NCBI RefSeq assembly: GCF_040954645.1
Contig: NC_092805.1
Coordinates: 22,904,741-22,968,740, forward strand
Direction: 5' to 3'
Source: Diabrotica undecimpunctata
Lineage: Eukaryota; Arthropoda; Insecta; Coleoptera; Chrysomelidae
Length of the DNA: 64,000 bases
Both the position numbers and the translations under genes were made by a program. A model generated the notes under the pieces. The model was not told the origin of the DNA. It worked only from the letters and a program-made list of their open reading frames with translations, and made no database searches. Of the stretch, positions 1 through 11,796 are shown one piece after another (the first letter of the stretch is position 1; the number at the start of each line of letters is the position of its first letter).

Positions 1-625
1 ATGGATATAATCTGGCAAGAACTGCTTTACTTGCTTTTAGCTTTGTTTGTTTAGATTGTCATTTTAAAGTATTATCTTATATACTAAAAGGCTAAGCCCT
101 TTTCTTTTGCGCAATACTTCTCCTAAACGGTGATAGATAGGAGAATAATTTTTTCGAATAATTAAACAGATTGTTGAGTAGATTCCCCCTAAGGTTTAAA
201 ATTTAAAAAATTCGAACCGGTTTAAAAATGGCGGCCATAAAATGAATTTTTCCTATAGTAAAGTATAGGAATTCAATATTATACACAATGCAACAACGCG
301 TCAATTCTCGAATGCTGGAATGCACCAACAAGTGTTTCCACTTAAGGAATAACGATAATGACCACTCAAAATTCGGGATCCTCCTGTCTCCGATTTTAAT
401 TTATGGGGTCTGTTTTACACTATCTGATCAGTTAGTATTTTTTTATTTTTATGTTTAGTTAGAAAGTATTCTGTTTCCAACAAGTGCAGCGTGTGTGAGG
501 TGTTGTGATTGATATTTAGAGATTTAGACTACGTTTTGAGTTTAATACTTGAAGAATTAAATAATGAAGTAAGCATTACTTTGTTTTTAATTTATTAGTT
601 AGAAATATATTATTAATTTTGTTGG
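1..625. other. No recognisable feature
   Basis: This AT-rich stretch shows no open frame or repeat that I can identify. A short TTAG microsatellite lies just outside it at about 811-832. Confidence 0.5.
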
Positions 626-717
626 GAATAAGCCACAATTTTACTTTAAATTAGGTTAATTTTAAATAAATAAATAAAAAATAAACTTATTATAAAGTAA
701 AATTGTGGCGTATTCTC
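626..717. repeat. Short inverted repeat (hairpin)
   Basis: The arms at 626-648 and about 692-714 are near-perfect reverse complements around the core GCCACAATTTTACTTTA, with one mismatch near the outer end. They are separated by an A/T-only spacer of roughly 43 bases. This could be a small fold-back element or the paired ends of a short MITE. I see no target duplication. Confidence 0.6.
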
Positions 718-922
718 AAAAAAGTGGAACAGTAGGCGGTAGTGTAGACCAGCGCGGAGCATCATACTGTTTTCTGTATTTTTTAAATTTAACTAATATT
801 TAAATATAAATTTAGTTAGTTAGTTAGTTAGAGTTCTCAAACCGACTTCTTTTTCTTAAACGTGGCATTTTACAATCTAAAATATGCAAAAAAAAGTTAC
901 TTCCGGTTTTACTTCCGTTTTT

Positions 923-1120
923 TATTTAAGAGGGGCGGAGTCTAACAATCATATTGTTTCCGTTTCCTAATGTAAATCTTCCTGAAAATCCTAAAAAACT
1001 ACTGTATCGATTTTCAATTTAAAAAAATTGGCGTCGATACAGTTTATTTTTAGGATTTTTGGAACATTTACACCAGGCGACGGAAACGATGGATCGTTAG
1101 ACTCCGCCCCTCTTAAATAT
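923..1120. repeat. Long palindromic fold-back element
   Basis: The arms at about 923-1020 and 1023-1120 are imperfect reverse complements over roughly 95 bases with almost no loop. Shared blocks include TTTAAGAGGGGCGGAGTCTAAC, given here by position 926-947 and its complement at 1096-1117, and the core CCTAAAAA..CTGTATCGA. The short open frame that overlaps the right arm is not a gene. A fold-back or MITE origin is inferred. No target duplication was found. Confidence 0.65.
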
Positions 1121-1980
1121 CAGCAAAACTTACATCAAAACTCGATGTCGAGTTGGTCCGCTAGTTATCTTCCTACTAGGAATATTTCTGAGCGTATAAA
1201 CATTTCCTCAAAGAAATCTATCTCTTCTTCGATCTTGTGTGCAGTCTAGCTAAATTTCTGCGTTCTGATATATCTTTCTATTATAATATTCTTTACTTTT
1301 TCGTCTCCTATTTCCTTACTCTACAAAATTCATTCCTATTATTTCGCTTCTTTCCTCATTCCCTTTTTGCTATCTTTGGCTAAATAAGTCTTAATATTTT
1401 TTTCTACTGTCTTTAAATCAAACAAATTTTATAACTGAAGGAATTTTAAGTATATCGATCGTGTCAACCTCGAGAATCATCCGCTGTTCTCTCGTTATTG
1501 TTCGAAACAATATAAGTTGTAATTTGTTGGTACATAGAAAATGTTATGAGCATGGGAAGGCGGCAACATATGTCGTTTATGTCTCAAGTTCATTACGTCA
1601 GGTGTTTCGGCTTCTTTTAATCGTGCGGTGTCTCGTTCGTAAAGTTATACTATATTGGAAGTGGTTCGTGCTCCGGTTATCCGTTTATTTATACACATAT
1701 ATTTATTATTAATTGGTGAGGCAATATTTTAATTAGTATATAGTTACAATCTTAGGAAAAAAAATAAATTAAAGTAAATTAAAAAAATGGAGAAGCAACA
1801 GGTACATACCAAACAACAGTTCCAAAATTAAATTAAGTCGCGTAGATATTTTGGGTGTAATATCAAACCAAAGGCTATTTCCAATCTTTTACACACCTCC
1901 TAAAACACCAAATGTTGGGCACTATAACTATTCTAGAACCATCTCGTTCATAATTCATAGTGTTAGCGTTTCTAAAAAAA
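1121..1980. other. No recognisable feature
   Basis: AT-rich sequence with stops in all frames apart from short chance ORFs. I found no domain or repeat in it. Confidence 0.45.
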
Positions 1981-1981
1981 A

Positions 1982-2085
1982 TGCATAGAATAAATTATAA
2001 AAAGTTGGACGAGAATACTGAATGTCAATTTGGTTTTAGAAGGAAACTGGGTACAACTGGATATTTTCATTACTAGTATTAATGT
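1982..2085 (+). pseudogene. LINE reverse-transcriptase scrap
   Basis: One frame reads KLDENTECQFGFRRKLGT, which resembles the segment just before the active site in non-LTR reverse transcriptases (EQFGFR..GT, followed by FIDYEKAFD). Only about 30 codons are recognisable and the rest has degraded. The call rests on this short motif and on the abundance of LINE relics in the window. Confidence 0.4.
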
Positions 2086-2397
2086 TGACTCAGACTATAT
2101 GCAAAATATGTACAACAGTTTATAGTAATGTAGTACAAGTTTAAGGTTGTGTACAGATTTTCGGTCTTTAGTGTTTTTTTTATCGTTTTCGTGATCTTTT
2201 TGAAATATTTTTTAATGAAATGCATATATGCAGAGTACATAAAATTTACTTAAAAAAAAGTGTTTCAGCTTCAATAGTTAATGATGATTTCACGGTATAT
2301 TTCGAGTTTTGTGTCAACTATAGACTAACTTATTGGTTTTTGAAATATATATTAACAGTGTCTGTCATTATTCTGTACAAAGCAGTAACATACCATT

Positions 2398-3650
2398 TCC
2401 TTCATTTTAGTGACTATGTCGTGGAAAGACAATCTAAAAAACGTCTCACAGCACAAGATCTGAGGGACATAGTGACATTAATTGAACGTGGTGAAGATGA
2501 TTTCGGGAAACCTGACGTCATGGACATCGATTCCGATTTTGATGAGGATTTTGACGTGGAAGACATTTTACCGATGCCTTCAACACGGTACACCCCAACA
2601 TTACGCCAATCACCTAATGTTTAAACTTTTTCCTTAACTCCAAATGCCAGTATAAATCACATTAGCGATGAGTTTTCTGAGGATTCAGATGATTGCGTGG
2701 CAGATCCTGACTATAAGGAAGAAGTAAGTCCATACCAAAGACTTATTGGTACACTTGAGTTGTCTGGCATGGAAAGCGATTCTGATAAAGAGATGCAGCC
2801 ACCTGTCACAAAATACGAGTGGACCTATTTGATATATCTTGCAAGAAGATGAATTCTATCCAACCAATAAAATTCTTCCACGCTCAGTTTACTAATAAAA
2901 TTGCACCTAACGTTCAAATTGATATAAGTAGTCCCCCCCAAGCTTATTCCTAACGGAAGAATATTTACTGAAAATAGTGACCCAAAAAATTTGTATGCTC
3001 ATCAAAAAAACACCGAGTTAGAATTTTGATTAGAAGAGTTAAAATAATTTCTGGGCATGGTTTTATAAATGGGGTTCAATAGTACTTTCATTCAAATTAG
3101 GAGGTTTATCCACCTAAATGACAACACCAAGATGCCATAGAAAGACTCTAAAGGATTCGACAAACTTAACAAATTACGCCCACTCATAAATCACGTGAAG
3201 CAGATTTGCACGTGTTTACAATCCATCGCAGAATATAGTAATAAATTAGTCAATTGGTTTCAAGATACTCTCATCAATGAAACAATACCTTCCTATGAAG
3301 CACATTGGAAATTTAAAGTACACCGGGAATTTAAAGTTTGGGCTTCTTGTTGCGCTAACACAGGTTTCCTTCTAGATTTTGACGTGTATACCGGAAGGGA
3401 GAATATTAATGATGTAATGAGCTTATAAGTACATCGTGGATTTAAAGTTTGGGCTTCTTGTTGCGCTAACACAGGTTTCCTTCTAGATTTTGACGTGTAT
3501 ACCAGAAGGGAGGATAATAATGATGTAATGAGCTTAGGAGAAAAGTTTCGAAGGCCTTTTTGCGTAAAAATAATTGTCTATATTTGGATATTTTTTTTAG
3601 CAGCATAAGACATCTTGAGAGGTTAACACCTGATGGTTTAATCTAACTTT
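2398..3650 (+). pseudogene. Decayed piggyBac-type transposase
   Basis: The conceptual protein starts with an acidic N-terminal region (KKRLTAQDLRDIV, then Asp/Glu-rich). It continues through broken frames to FDKLNKLRPLINHVK, then FKVWASCCANTGFLLDFDVYTGR, given here by position 3340-3410, and LYLDIFFSSIRHLERLTPDG near 3580-3640. These match the order of the DDE_Tnp_1_7 (piggyBac) domain: DKLxKIRP, KxW, TGYxxDFxVYTG and DNFFTS. The Asn of DNFFTS is Ile here. Several frameshifts and stops, an internal tandem duplication and a missing C-terminal half show that it is dead. TTAA termini were not located. Confidence 0.75.
3318..3539 (+). repeat. 111-bp in-frame tandem duplication in piggyBac
   Basis: Positions 3318-3428 and 3429-3539 are two copies of the same 111-bp segment, differing at a few bases. 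Each encodes the KVWASCCANTGFLLDFDVYTG part of the transposase. The unit is 37 codons, so the duplication keeps frame, but the first copy ends in a TAA at 3426-3428 where the second continues as Leu-Gly. Confidence 0.85.
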
Positions 3651-3654
3651 AGAA

Positions 3655-4505
3655 TGTAATTTTATTATTATTTATTGTAAGCCAGATTACCGGTTATAAA
3701 TAAACTTAATACTATTAAGCATTACGTTGTACCAGTAGCCACTACTTGTATCGTATATCGTTTGGAGACTCGCAATATGTTCTCCCTCACAAACACTATC
3801 GTTCTTCTTTGCTTTGATACAAGACACTTCTTATTTGATTAATTAGAGGATACAAACGTGCCAAGCTTAAATATGAGAACAAACAGAGCAAAGACTATGA
3901 GAAGTAATTGATCGGCATCGGAGATGGTGATACATCGTAATAATTCTGTCAGAAAAAATAAAAGTATGACAGTATCTATTCAATATGAAATCCTTCGTTT
4001 CGCGATGACATTATTTGTTAAGATACACAGGTAGTAATAGTAGTATAATTGATATATTATTATAATTCGTAAGAAGTTATTAACAATAAGTTATTAAATT
4101 AAAAACTACAGATGGTTAAATGTAAATTTTTTACAACATTAAATCAGCCGTATACATTCAATGATTGCCTTAAAAAGGTAATATCTTAAAGACAATAAAT
4201 TATCCTGACATGAGTAGATAAACAAGAATAAAAATTACACGACTAACAGCAATACAATTTTGACAGATTGCAAACGCAATTTTGTCATTTTTAAAGCATT
4301 AAATTATTACTTTTACCCACCTAAAGACGTACTTTCATTTTTTAAAACCATTATAAAATACTAAAACCATTGACTTACTGTGGCCTGAATTAAAAAAAAA
4401 AAAATACATTGTGTTTGTACATAGGTGTGTTCAATGTTCAAAATGCTTTTGTCTGCGTAAAATTTTTTGAAAAAAAGATGAATAGATCAAAAATATAATT
4501 TTCTT
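3655..4505. other. No recognisable feature
   Basis: AT-rich intergenic sequence between two transposase relics. I see no coding signal and no clear termini of the piggyBac relic. Confidence 0.4.
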
Positions 4506-4574
4506 ATACAGTGTGTCAATTTTAAAACTTACAATGTGCTATATCTCACGAAAAACAGCTGATATCGAACAATG

Positions 4575-4981
4575 CTTGAAACCTTGTTCATACCAGGCAA
4601 TTTACGTGGCGACATTTATCTCGATATGCTGGAAAACACCATCGAACCTTTAATTGTGCATGAATTAGAGAACCAAAGGGACGATCAAGGCAACCTAGCT
4701 CTAGTCTAGACGAAGATTTGCTGCACTTCCAACAAGATGGAGCACCTCCTCACTATGCAGCTCCAGTTAGGCACTGGTTGGATACTAATTATCCGAACAA
4801 ATGGATTGGAAGGAGAGGTCCTATTGAGTGGCCACCGAGGTCTCCAGACTTACCGCCACCTGACATTTTTCTATGGAGTTACCTCAAGTTAGTTATTTAT
4901 AAAACTCAACCTGCGTCACTTGGACGCAAAAAATTATTAATTTTAAAGAGTCTAGTTATAGTCTCATTGTGCATATATTAA
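4575..4981 (+). pseudogene. Mariner-like transposase, C-terminal fragment
   Basis: A first frame reads IPGNLRGDIYLDMLENTIEP. After a stop at about 4708-4710 the frame continues with LHFQQDGAPPHYAAPVRHWL, then WIGRRGPIEWPPRSPDLPP and DIFLWSYLK. These are the second and third catalytic-Asp blocks (QQDGAPPH and SPDLxPxDxFLWG) of an insect mariner-related transposase family. The N-terminal helix-turn-helix and the first Asp block are absent. A terminus-like CAGTGTGTCAATTTTAAAAC lies upstream near 4509. It is related to, but distinct from, the transposase at 25052-25957. Confidence 0.75.
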
Positions 4982-5450
4982 GCAGAATCTGTGAAGATGT
5001 ATTTTATTATTAATTAAATCACCTGCCATTTATCAATAGAGGTTCTTTTCCCAAAAAAAATGTATAAACTTCATCAAGACTATACTCAATCAAATGATGA
5101 TTAAAAATGGAATCTAACGATATGGATAGTGACAATTACATCAATCTAACTCACAAACACCCGTATCTTACTCAGCTGCAGCCAGAAAACGATAGCAACC
5201 AATCTAGGCATCTAACGACAACCAATGTTGTTTAATTATCTTTAAGTCTCTAATAATGTCAAACTAGAATAATACTTGTTAGCTCTGGGTTTCATAGTAG
5301 TTGGCCCGAAAAACGTTCTCTCTTTATCTAGAATTTTCAACAACCGAATCTGCCTGTACTTCAAACGCTTTATCTGCCTGTACTTTTAAGAAAAACAAGT
5401 CACTTAATATCTAATGTATCTGCTACTACAAGGCGTACATTAATAGTTTT
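4982..5450. other. No recognisable feature
   Basis: Mixed AT-rich sequence with no coding signal. A short duplicated phrase (TCTGCCTGTACTT) occurs near 5350 and 5375. Confidence 0.4.
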
Positions 5451-5454
5451 GCAC

Positions 5455-5655
5455 AGAGCACGTTCTAAGCCAGCATGCACGAGTTCGTCACCGCGCTTCG
5501 AAGGGCACGTAAAGACGTCGGTCCTCCTAGGCTAGTGTGCATCGACAGTACTTATCTGAAACAGGGTTAAAGATGCAACTGGCACCAGAACAATGCGAAA
5601 GGGTCTCCCCGGCAAAAATGCAATACGATATTATTATTATTATTACTCGACTTCG
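5455..5655 (+). repeat. SINE-like 3' end with (ATT)n tail
   Basis: The segment is GC-richer than its surroundings. It contains the phrases GTCGGTCCTCCTAGGCTAGT and AAAGGGTCTCCCCGGC, and ends in an ATT repeat at about 5630-5645. A GC-rich body followed by a short ATT repeat is what a SINE or short LINE 3' end looks like. I could not identify a tRNA-related head with its A and B boxes. The family assignment is inferred. Confidence 0.45.
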
Positions 5656-7221
5656 TACATGTGATTTCGTAAATTTGGACTTTTCTTATGATTGTGTAAT
5701 CTAATCTTGAGCATTTTGAAAATCCACCACGAAAATCTATTTGAAGGTAGCTGGGCGTTGCCAGACAACACAATGAAGGAGGTTACCTCCATCAATGGTG
5801 TATGACCTTTTCCCTGAATCTAGAGCACATGATGATTCTTTTGTGTCTGGAACTAAAACAGTAACCATTGAAGATTTGCTTTCTTTTCTCATCAAGCTGG
5901 ATTCGTCGAACAAAGATGGAGGGTATACGCATATCGTTGATATTGAAATATTTTCATCATCACTCTCTCTCATCACTCCTTACTGTGCACATCATCCGAT
6001 TGTAAGAGAGTGTTTGGGTTTACATATACCTTAGTGGTTTTAATTGTCATCGACCTGGATATAGAAGCTGGGGACTGAACAGCTAACTTTCTTTTCAAGT
6101 GTATCTCATTGAATGTTTTTGTTTTCAATCTCTTTAAAATCCAGAATTCCGACTTCAAACGCTTTATCACAGTTCACGTTTTTGTCTCCTATAACCCTTG
6201 TTGATAAGGAAGAGAGTTCAGGTGTTTGAGAAAACAACTTGTGTTCTTCTAGCCAAAATATAAAAGTCTGTAAGTCCTTGCTATTTCTTTTCTGCCTTGT
6301 ATCTCTTAGCTTTACGTGGTGCTCTGCAGAGACGCTGCGCACACCAACGAATTCTTCAATTGCTTCGCACACTCTAGAACGTACTGGCATGGAGTTGATC
6401 CAAGTTGCAATTGTTGTCGCTGTAATTGCTCGTTCTACTGTCAATCCACCAATGTTTTTCAATGACCTCATCAGCATCTGCTCTATGGTCATGTCACTCC
6501 ATACTCCAGACCAAAACTCCGTCGGATTGTGAAATAACCACAATTAACAAACAACTCGTTTTCTGGTAGCACTGAGTTCAGAAATTCCACCGAGTCTTAA
6601 AGGTATATTGTGCAGATTTAGCATAGTTAACGTGTCCAGACGCATGAAAAATTGGCAGAATTTGATGGACACAGTGAAAGTGAATGAAAAAGTCTCCACT
6701 TCTCTCAGCTTTTATAAACATTCTAACAAGCTCAACCATTTCTATGAACTGAATCCACAGTTTTTGGATTTGTCCTGATTCTTTTGAGTGTTTAAGTTAG
6801 TTTTTTAACATTTCTACAAAGCTCTTCACTGCAGCTAATTGTGTAATCTCTTTATAAGATACATCACCACGCTTGAAAGTTGAATCAACAATATTAAGCT
6901 CATTTTTATCCATACTAATAATATTTTCACAAGATTTCAAAAAGACAGTCATGAGTGCTTCTTTAATTAGGCAGAGGGCACGAATGACGAGTAACCTTTT
7001 TTTCTTGAACGCTGATTCTTGCACAAACAGTATTATACAATTCCTGCAAGCCACCTCCTGCCATTATGAAACCAATCGCTGACAAAAAGGACATCAACAA
7101 GTGAAAACCTCCTAGTCGAATAAAAAGTCGTCACCATTGTTACGCTTTGTCCATTGCTAGTCCCTTTTGTGGCAGCTTGAAGAAGAGCCAAATAGATTGT
7201 TGACGGATTTGAAGGAGACAA
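5570..7221 (-). pseudogene. Wrecked copy of an orphan, repeat-borne protein family
   Basis: Reading the minus strand from 7221 down, disconnected frames line up in the order of an uncharacterised protein family that I recall as recurring in animal genomes. The blocks are NPSTIYLALLQAATKG; then IQFIEMVELVRMFIKAERSG and FHASGHVNYAKSAQ (about 6770-6610); then FWSGVWSDMTIEQMLMRS and GGLTVERAITATTIATW (about 6520-6400); then YVNPNTLLQ; then YPPSLFDESSLMRKESKSSM and YTIDGGNLLHCVVW (about 5930-5780). At least five frame breaks separate them. I know of no established function for this family, and its multicopy nature suggests a mobile-element origin. Host exonization is unlikely given the damage. Confidence 0.6.
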
Positions 7222-9030
7222 GTTGATGAATGGAAGAGAGACTACAGCGGAAGTTTGGAACTCTTTCGTCGCAACTTTTCCATGCAGCTACACCAACCAG
7301 GTGTACATTCTTCTGGGCCTTCTAACCAGACACCACTCAACCAAAACAAATTAAGTGTTCGTCCATGTTCGTAAGAAAGTGCTGGTTTATTTTTCAGGGA
7401 AGAAACCATTTGTCTAGTGTTTGTTTTATGTAGATGTACTTAGATGTTTATGACATTCAATGATGTGCTGGTTAGTTAAATTTTGACAAAATGCCCTTGA
7501 AGATGCTCTGAGAGCGAAAGTACTTGGACAAGATTTAATAAAAGAACTGTGCTCGATATCTGACTGCCTTTTACTTGTAAAATATATTGTTAATATATTA
7601 TATATTCGAGCATTCAGCCATATCCTATTTTAATTAACGAAATGTTTGATTTCGAAACAAAAATACTAACTTTCGAAGAAACTGTTGACTTACTTAAAAA
7701 TGTGCTTAGGTTTTCATGAAACGCTGTATACAGTAATAATTTGTAATGAAAGCGTAAATTAATAATAACTTGACAAAGACCGATAAAATGACAAATGACG
7801 AGAGATAAAGATTAAGATTTTGCATGATATCTAATTGAAACGATGCCGTCATCACTACCGCAGGTAAAAAAGATAACTCCGGTTAATATTACGAACCACG
7901 AGACTTATTTTGTGTTTAGTGCAGATATTAATTAATTGACAGACATAAACAAACAATATAAAACCTCTAAGAAACAGCTTACTTGCAATCCTCAATTAGC
8001 ATAGTGCACTTATTGCACGCTAAGTTAAAATTATTAGCGAGGTCCCATCCTCTCTATTAGCACTAATTCACGCGTTCGAGCATCTCGTCTTTCTTCAACC
8101 TCGACGCAAATCTCCCGAGGTGTAAGCGAGAAAGAGATAGAGAAACGCTCCGTAAAGAGCATAGGAAAAAACAATAGAAAACTCTGCCGGGATGCCGAAG
8201 TCGCGTACAATACCTGAGGGAATACGAAATAATTACGGGGGCTCAAGTTAAAACTCGAGAAAAATTGTGGACCATTTTTATAATCATTCACCTTTTCTGG
8301 AAGAGAATTACACTCTGCCTTCTCTGTTCGTCCTCTTTTTAACTTTGCCCCGATAATATTCAAGAATAGTAGCGAACGACACTCGAACACAAAAGGCTTT
8401 GTTCGGCGGGTATTAGAACCGAATGGTAATATAGGTATGTGCTTTTCCAAATATGCATGTAAGTAGAAAATGAAACGTATAAGTTCTGAGCATATGAAAT
8501 ACTACGAAGTACTATTCACAAGTTTTTTCGACTTTTTTTGATAACTGCTATTTTGGTAGGTTATTTTGGTCTATAATTAGCGTATTTTACATTCTTATAG
8601 ATCAATATACAGTCAATAACCATTGCGTATAATAAAAAATATAATTGAATTTCTGCTTAGAATGTTCAAAATTATAAAGCTTCCAGAAAGTACAGATGAA
8701 CACAAATAACAGCAACCTTCAAGGTCATTCTATCCGGTATATCGAGGAATAACTATTCCGTTGTCTGAAATTGAGCATATGTTATTGTTTTGCAAACTTA
8801 AACTACAATTTTTTTGTTATAAATCAAATATAAAAAGAGGTGTTGTTGTGTGTATGTGTAAGATATGAAATAATCGAATAAGAGAAAAAAGTTTATATAA
8901 TATGAAATGTTTATAGGTGTCAGTTTATCCAGCGTCAAAAAAATCGCTAAAGAGGGTCGTGAGGTTAAAACTGAATTAAAGGGTTTCTTCACACCTAATA
9001 AACGACAAAAAAGTCCTCAAAAATACAGCT
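7222..9030. other. Mostly unannotated; one Penelope-end-like motif
   Basis: No convincing gene. An open minus-strand frame at 8034-8450 (138 codons, fairly GC-rich) matches nothing I recognise and has no clear start context. At about 7492-7535 a TGAAGA, a GCTC..GAGC hairpin, GAAA and a GTAC palindrome follow one another, resembling degraded Penelope-like element ends (see findings). The rest is AT-rich. Confidence 0.4.
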
Positions 9031-9324
9031 AGGGGAGGTGGGCCTAAGATGGGATACTTTTCTTTTGAAATTTTCTGAAGCACAAGTATAAAGTCAAATA
9101 AGACTCAATTATGGTGCTTGTCTCTTATTAGTAGACTTCGACAAATATGCATATTGCATATTTTGCATATTGTGCATATTTTATGCAAATATTTCATATT
9201 TTGGCATATTTGTATAAAAGTTTGCATAAAGTGCATAAAAGTTCAGATTTTTATACTGTATTTGAAAATTTTTAAACATACCAATTTATTTCAATTCTTG
9301 TATAAAATTTTGTAGTCATTTTAA

Positions 9325-9425
9325 TCAAGAAATGATCTAAGTACGTAATCTCTACAGGTACAAAACATTTACAATTTCAAAGAAGATCAATTTAAGTAGC
9401 CCTCAACATTCTTAGAAAGTCTCGG
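9325..9425 (+). repeat. Dispersed repeat shared with 41.65 kb
   Basis: This stretch in the hAT 5' region, including AAGTACGTAATCTCTAC and AGGTACAAAA, matches the reverse complement of about 41655-41765 at high identity over roughly 100 bp. The shared segment may be a fragment of the same hAT family or an older repeat captured by the element. Confidence 0.65.
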
Positions 9426-9705
9426 TCACTGAGGCATTCAGTTATTGGATAATCGCTAAGGGTTTGCTCATTTGCATTTTATGATCTAATCCCCAAATCT
9501 ATCTACAATTTATTGTATCTTAACAGCAGGTAAACGGCTAATAGTTTTGATCCTAATTTAGGGATTTTCCAAAATCTCCCAGTTTATTGAATTAGGTACC
9601 TAAACATTTCTAATTTGATGCTCAGATTTGTAAATCATTTTTGTTTTGATATTCAAAGCGTAAACACTCGTTGTGCCTAACAAAAAGGAAGATTGTGATT
9701 TTATA

Positions 9706-11796
9706 ATGCCTAAAACAACCAGTGCTTCAACTTGGATTAAACCTTATAAAGAGCTGTCTATGGATATGGGAAAAATCTACTGTTCAGTCTGTGGCAAAAT
9801 TGTAAGTATCTAATATTTTCTATTAAATATCTAATATTTCATACATACAGGGTGTTTCCAAATGACACTTACAACGTTTGACTGTAGATACTTCTCGAAA
9901 AATTGAACAAAACGATATAGTTAATGAGGGGTCAAACTTATTTACTTTTCGAGATACAGGGTGTTAAAATTAAAAAAAATTAAATTCTTTTAGTTAATAA
10001 CAACAATAACTTTAAAACCAATAAACGTATTTACTTGAAATTTAGTACTCGTAGGTTGTTTTTAAATGAAAAATAGCTTCCTTTAGTGAGAAAAAATTGT
10101 CCATGGTACAATACAATGGTGTGTATTTAGAAAAAATTTTCACCTTTACTTTTTTTTATGAAGTCAGCTATTCTAAAACACAATTATTTTTATTGTAATT
10201 GAATTAACAAAAAAAAAAAACTTTTGTTGAATTTTAAAATAAGTTATATGATGTACTAATGGTTAGTAACAAAAACTAATTTGTGGATTAATACTGCATT
10301 TAAAACACTTAGCGAGTGTTTTTTTTTCCAAACCAGTTATTTGATTAACCAAAAACAGCTTGTATATTTTTATATTTTAAAGGTTGGGTTAAAATAAAGG
10401 TTTTTATTTTTATTTATAGATAGCATGTGAGAAGAAATTTCAGATAGACCAACATGTGAGAACTGCTTCACACATTGCAAAAAAAGGAAAAATAGAAGGA
10501 AAACATCAAACTTCAATGGCTAAATGTTTCCAATCTACTTCAAAAAAATTAGATGAGCAAGAAACTTTTAATGAAGACTTGTGTCGCGCATTAGTGTCTG
10601 CAAACATACCGCTTTCAAAATTAGCAAATGTAAATTTTAGTTCGTTTCTAAAAAAATATTGCAAACTTAATGTTCCAAGTGATCGGTCTCTAAGAAGAAA
10701 TAATGTGAACGGACTATACTCGTCGGTGTTAATTAATATTAAGGAAGAAATTGCAGATAATTATTTTTACATATCTGTAGACGAAACCACTGATTCCTCA
10801 GGAAAGTATATTGCTCATTTATTGATTGGTGTTCTTAAAGAAGATACCTTACCAAAATCTCATCTTATTTCATGCCAGCAACTTGAGAAAACAAATGCTT
10901 TAACAATTTCGCGTTTTATACAAGAAACATTAGCAACTTTTTTTCTTCCGACAACTATTCCTTCTAATAAATTACTGCTTATTTTATCGGATGCTGCTCC
11001 TTATATGGTGAAAGCAGGACAAAATTTAAAATTATTTTTCCCAGATTTAATACATGTTACTTGTGTAGCGCATGGATTAAACAGAGTTGCAGAGGAAATA
11101 CGAAAAAAGTTTCCTCATGTAAATACCATGATATCCAGTGTCAAAAAAGTATTTCTTAAATCTCCTATAAGAATTCAACTTTATAAAGAAATGCTACCTA
11201 ACATTCCTCTTCCACCACAACCTATTTTAACGCGATGGGGAACATGGTTAGAAGCAGCTAATTTTTATGCAGATCATTTTGTTAAAATAAAGAACATAAT
11301 TGATACGTTAACAGATGAAAGTTCCCAATCTCTTTTGGATTCTAAACAAACTTTTCAGAGTAACTTGCTTCAACAAGAACTTTCATTTATAAAATCAAAT
11401 TTTAGTTTTGTTCAAAAAACAATTACTCAGTTAGAATCACCAAAACTGTCATTGGTCGAAAGTACAGCATTAATAAAAGAATTTGCGTCATGTTGTCGGA
11501 ACGTTAGAGGTAATATTGGAAAAGATATTTTAAAAAAATTTGAAGCTACTATGGAAAAAAATAAAGGTTACCATATTCTTTCTGAAGTAGTCAGTGTTCT
11601 AGCTGGAAATATTTCGGAAACAATTAATTTAGAACCAAATGTTTTGGTTAGTTTGAAAAATGCTCCCGTTACATCAGTTGATGTTGAACGAAGTTTTTCC
11701 ATATATAAATATATGTACTCAGACAGAAGCCATTTGTTTTTGTTAGAAAATTTTGAACACCACTTGGTCATTTATTGTTACCATAATTCTAAATAA
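9706..11796 (+). CDS. hAT transposase, CGGBP1-like, two exons
   Basis: Exon 1 is 9706-9801 (ATG, 32 codons, phase 0). The intron is 9802-10419, GT..AG, with donor GTAAGT and an acceptor after a T-rich tract. Exon 2 is 10420-11796. The spliced product is 490 residues. The intron splits a BED-type zinc finger: C26-x2-C29 in exon 1, H44-x5-H50 in exon 2. The hAT catalytic core follows: VDETTDSS near 152, SDAAPYM near 222, CVAHGLN near 246, TRWGTW, and the C-terminal dimerisation block APVTSVDVERSFS near 451. No stop or frameshift is visible, so the gene may be functional. The C-terminal region and finger resemble CGG-binding protein 1 and its hAT relatives. The codon at 10456 is GTG (Val), an internal residue and not a start. 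Confidence 0.85.
9849..10100 (+). repeat. Mariner-type MITE end inside the hAT intron
   Basis: ACAGGGTGTTTCCAAATGAC at 9849 is a typical terminus of insect mariner-derived MITEs, with ACAGGGTGTTAAAATT about 105 bp further on. I see no matching opposite terminus, so it is a partial copy. It explains part of the intron's 618-bp length. Confidence 0.45.

Noticed and set aside
1028..1249. 73-codon frame
   Set aside because: It overlaps the right arm of a palindrome and has no gene-like features.
8034..8450. 138-codon minus-strand frame
   Set aside because: No recognisable domain, no splice or promoter context, and no support beyond length. It is mentioned in the surrounding region entry only.
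9118..9315. 65-codon frame at the hAT left end
   Set aside because: It is produced by GCATAT-rich subterminal repeats of the transposon and is not a gene.
10456..11796. Single-exon hAT transposase starting at 10456
   Set aside because: The codon at 10456 is GTG, and the finger's cysteines lie in an upstream exon with clear splice borders.
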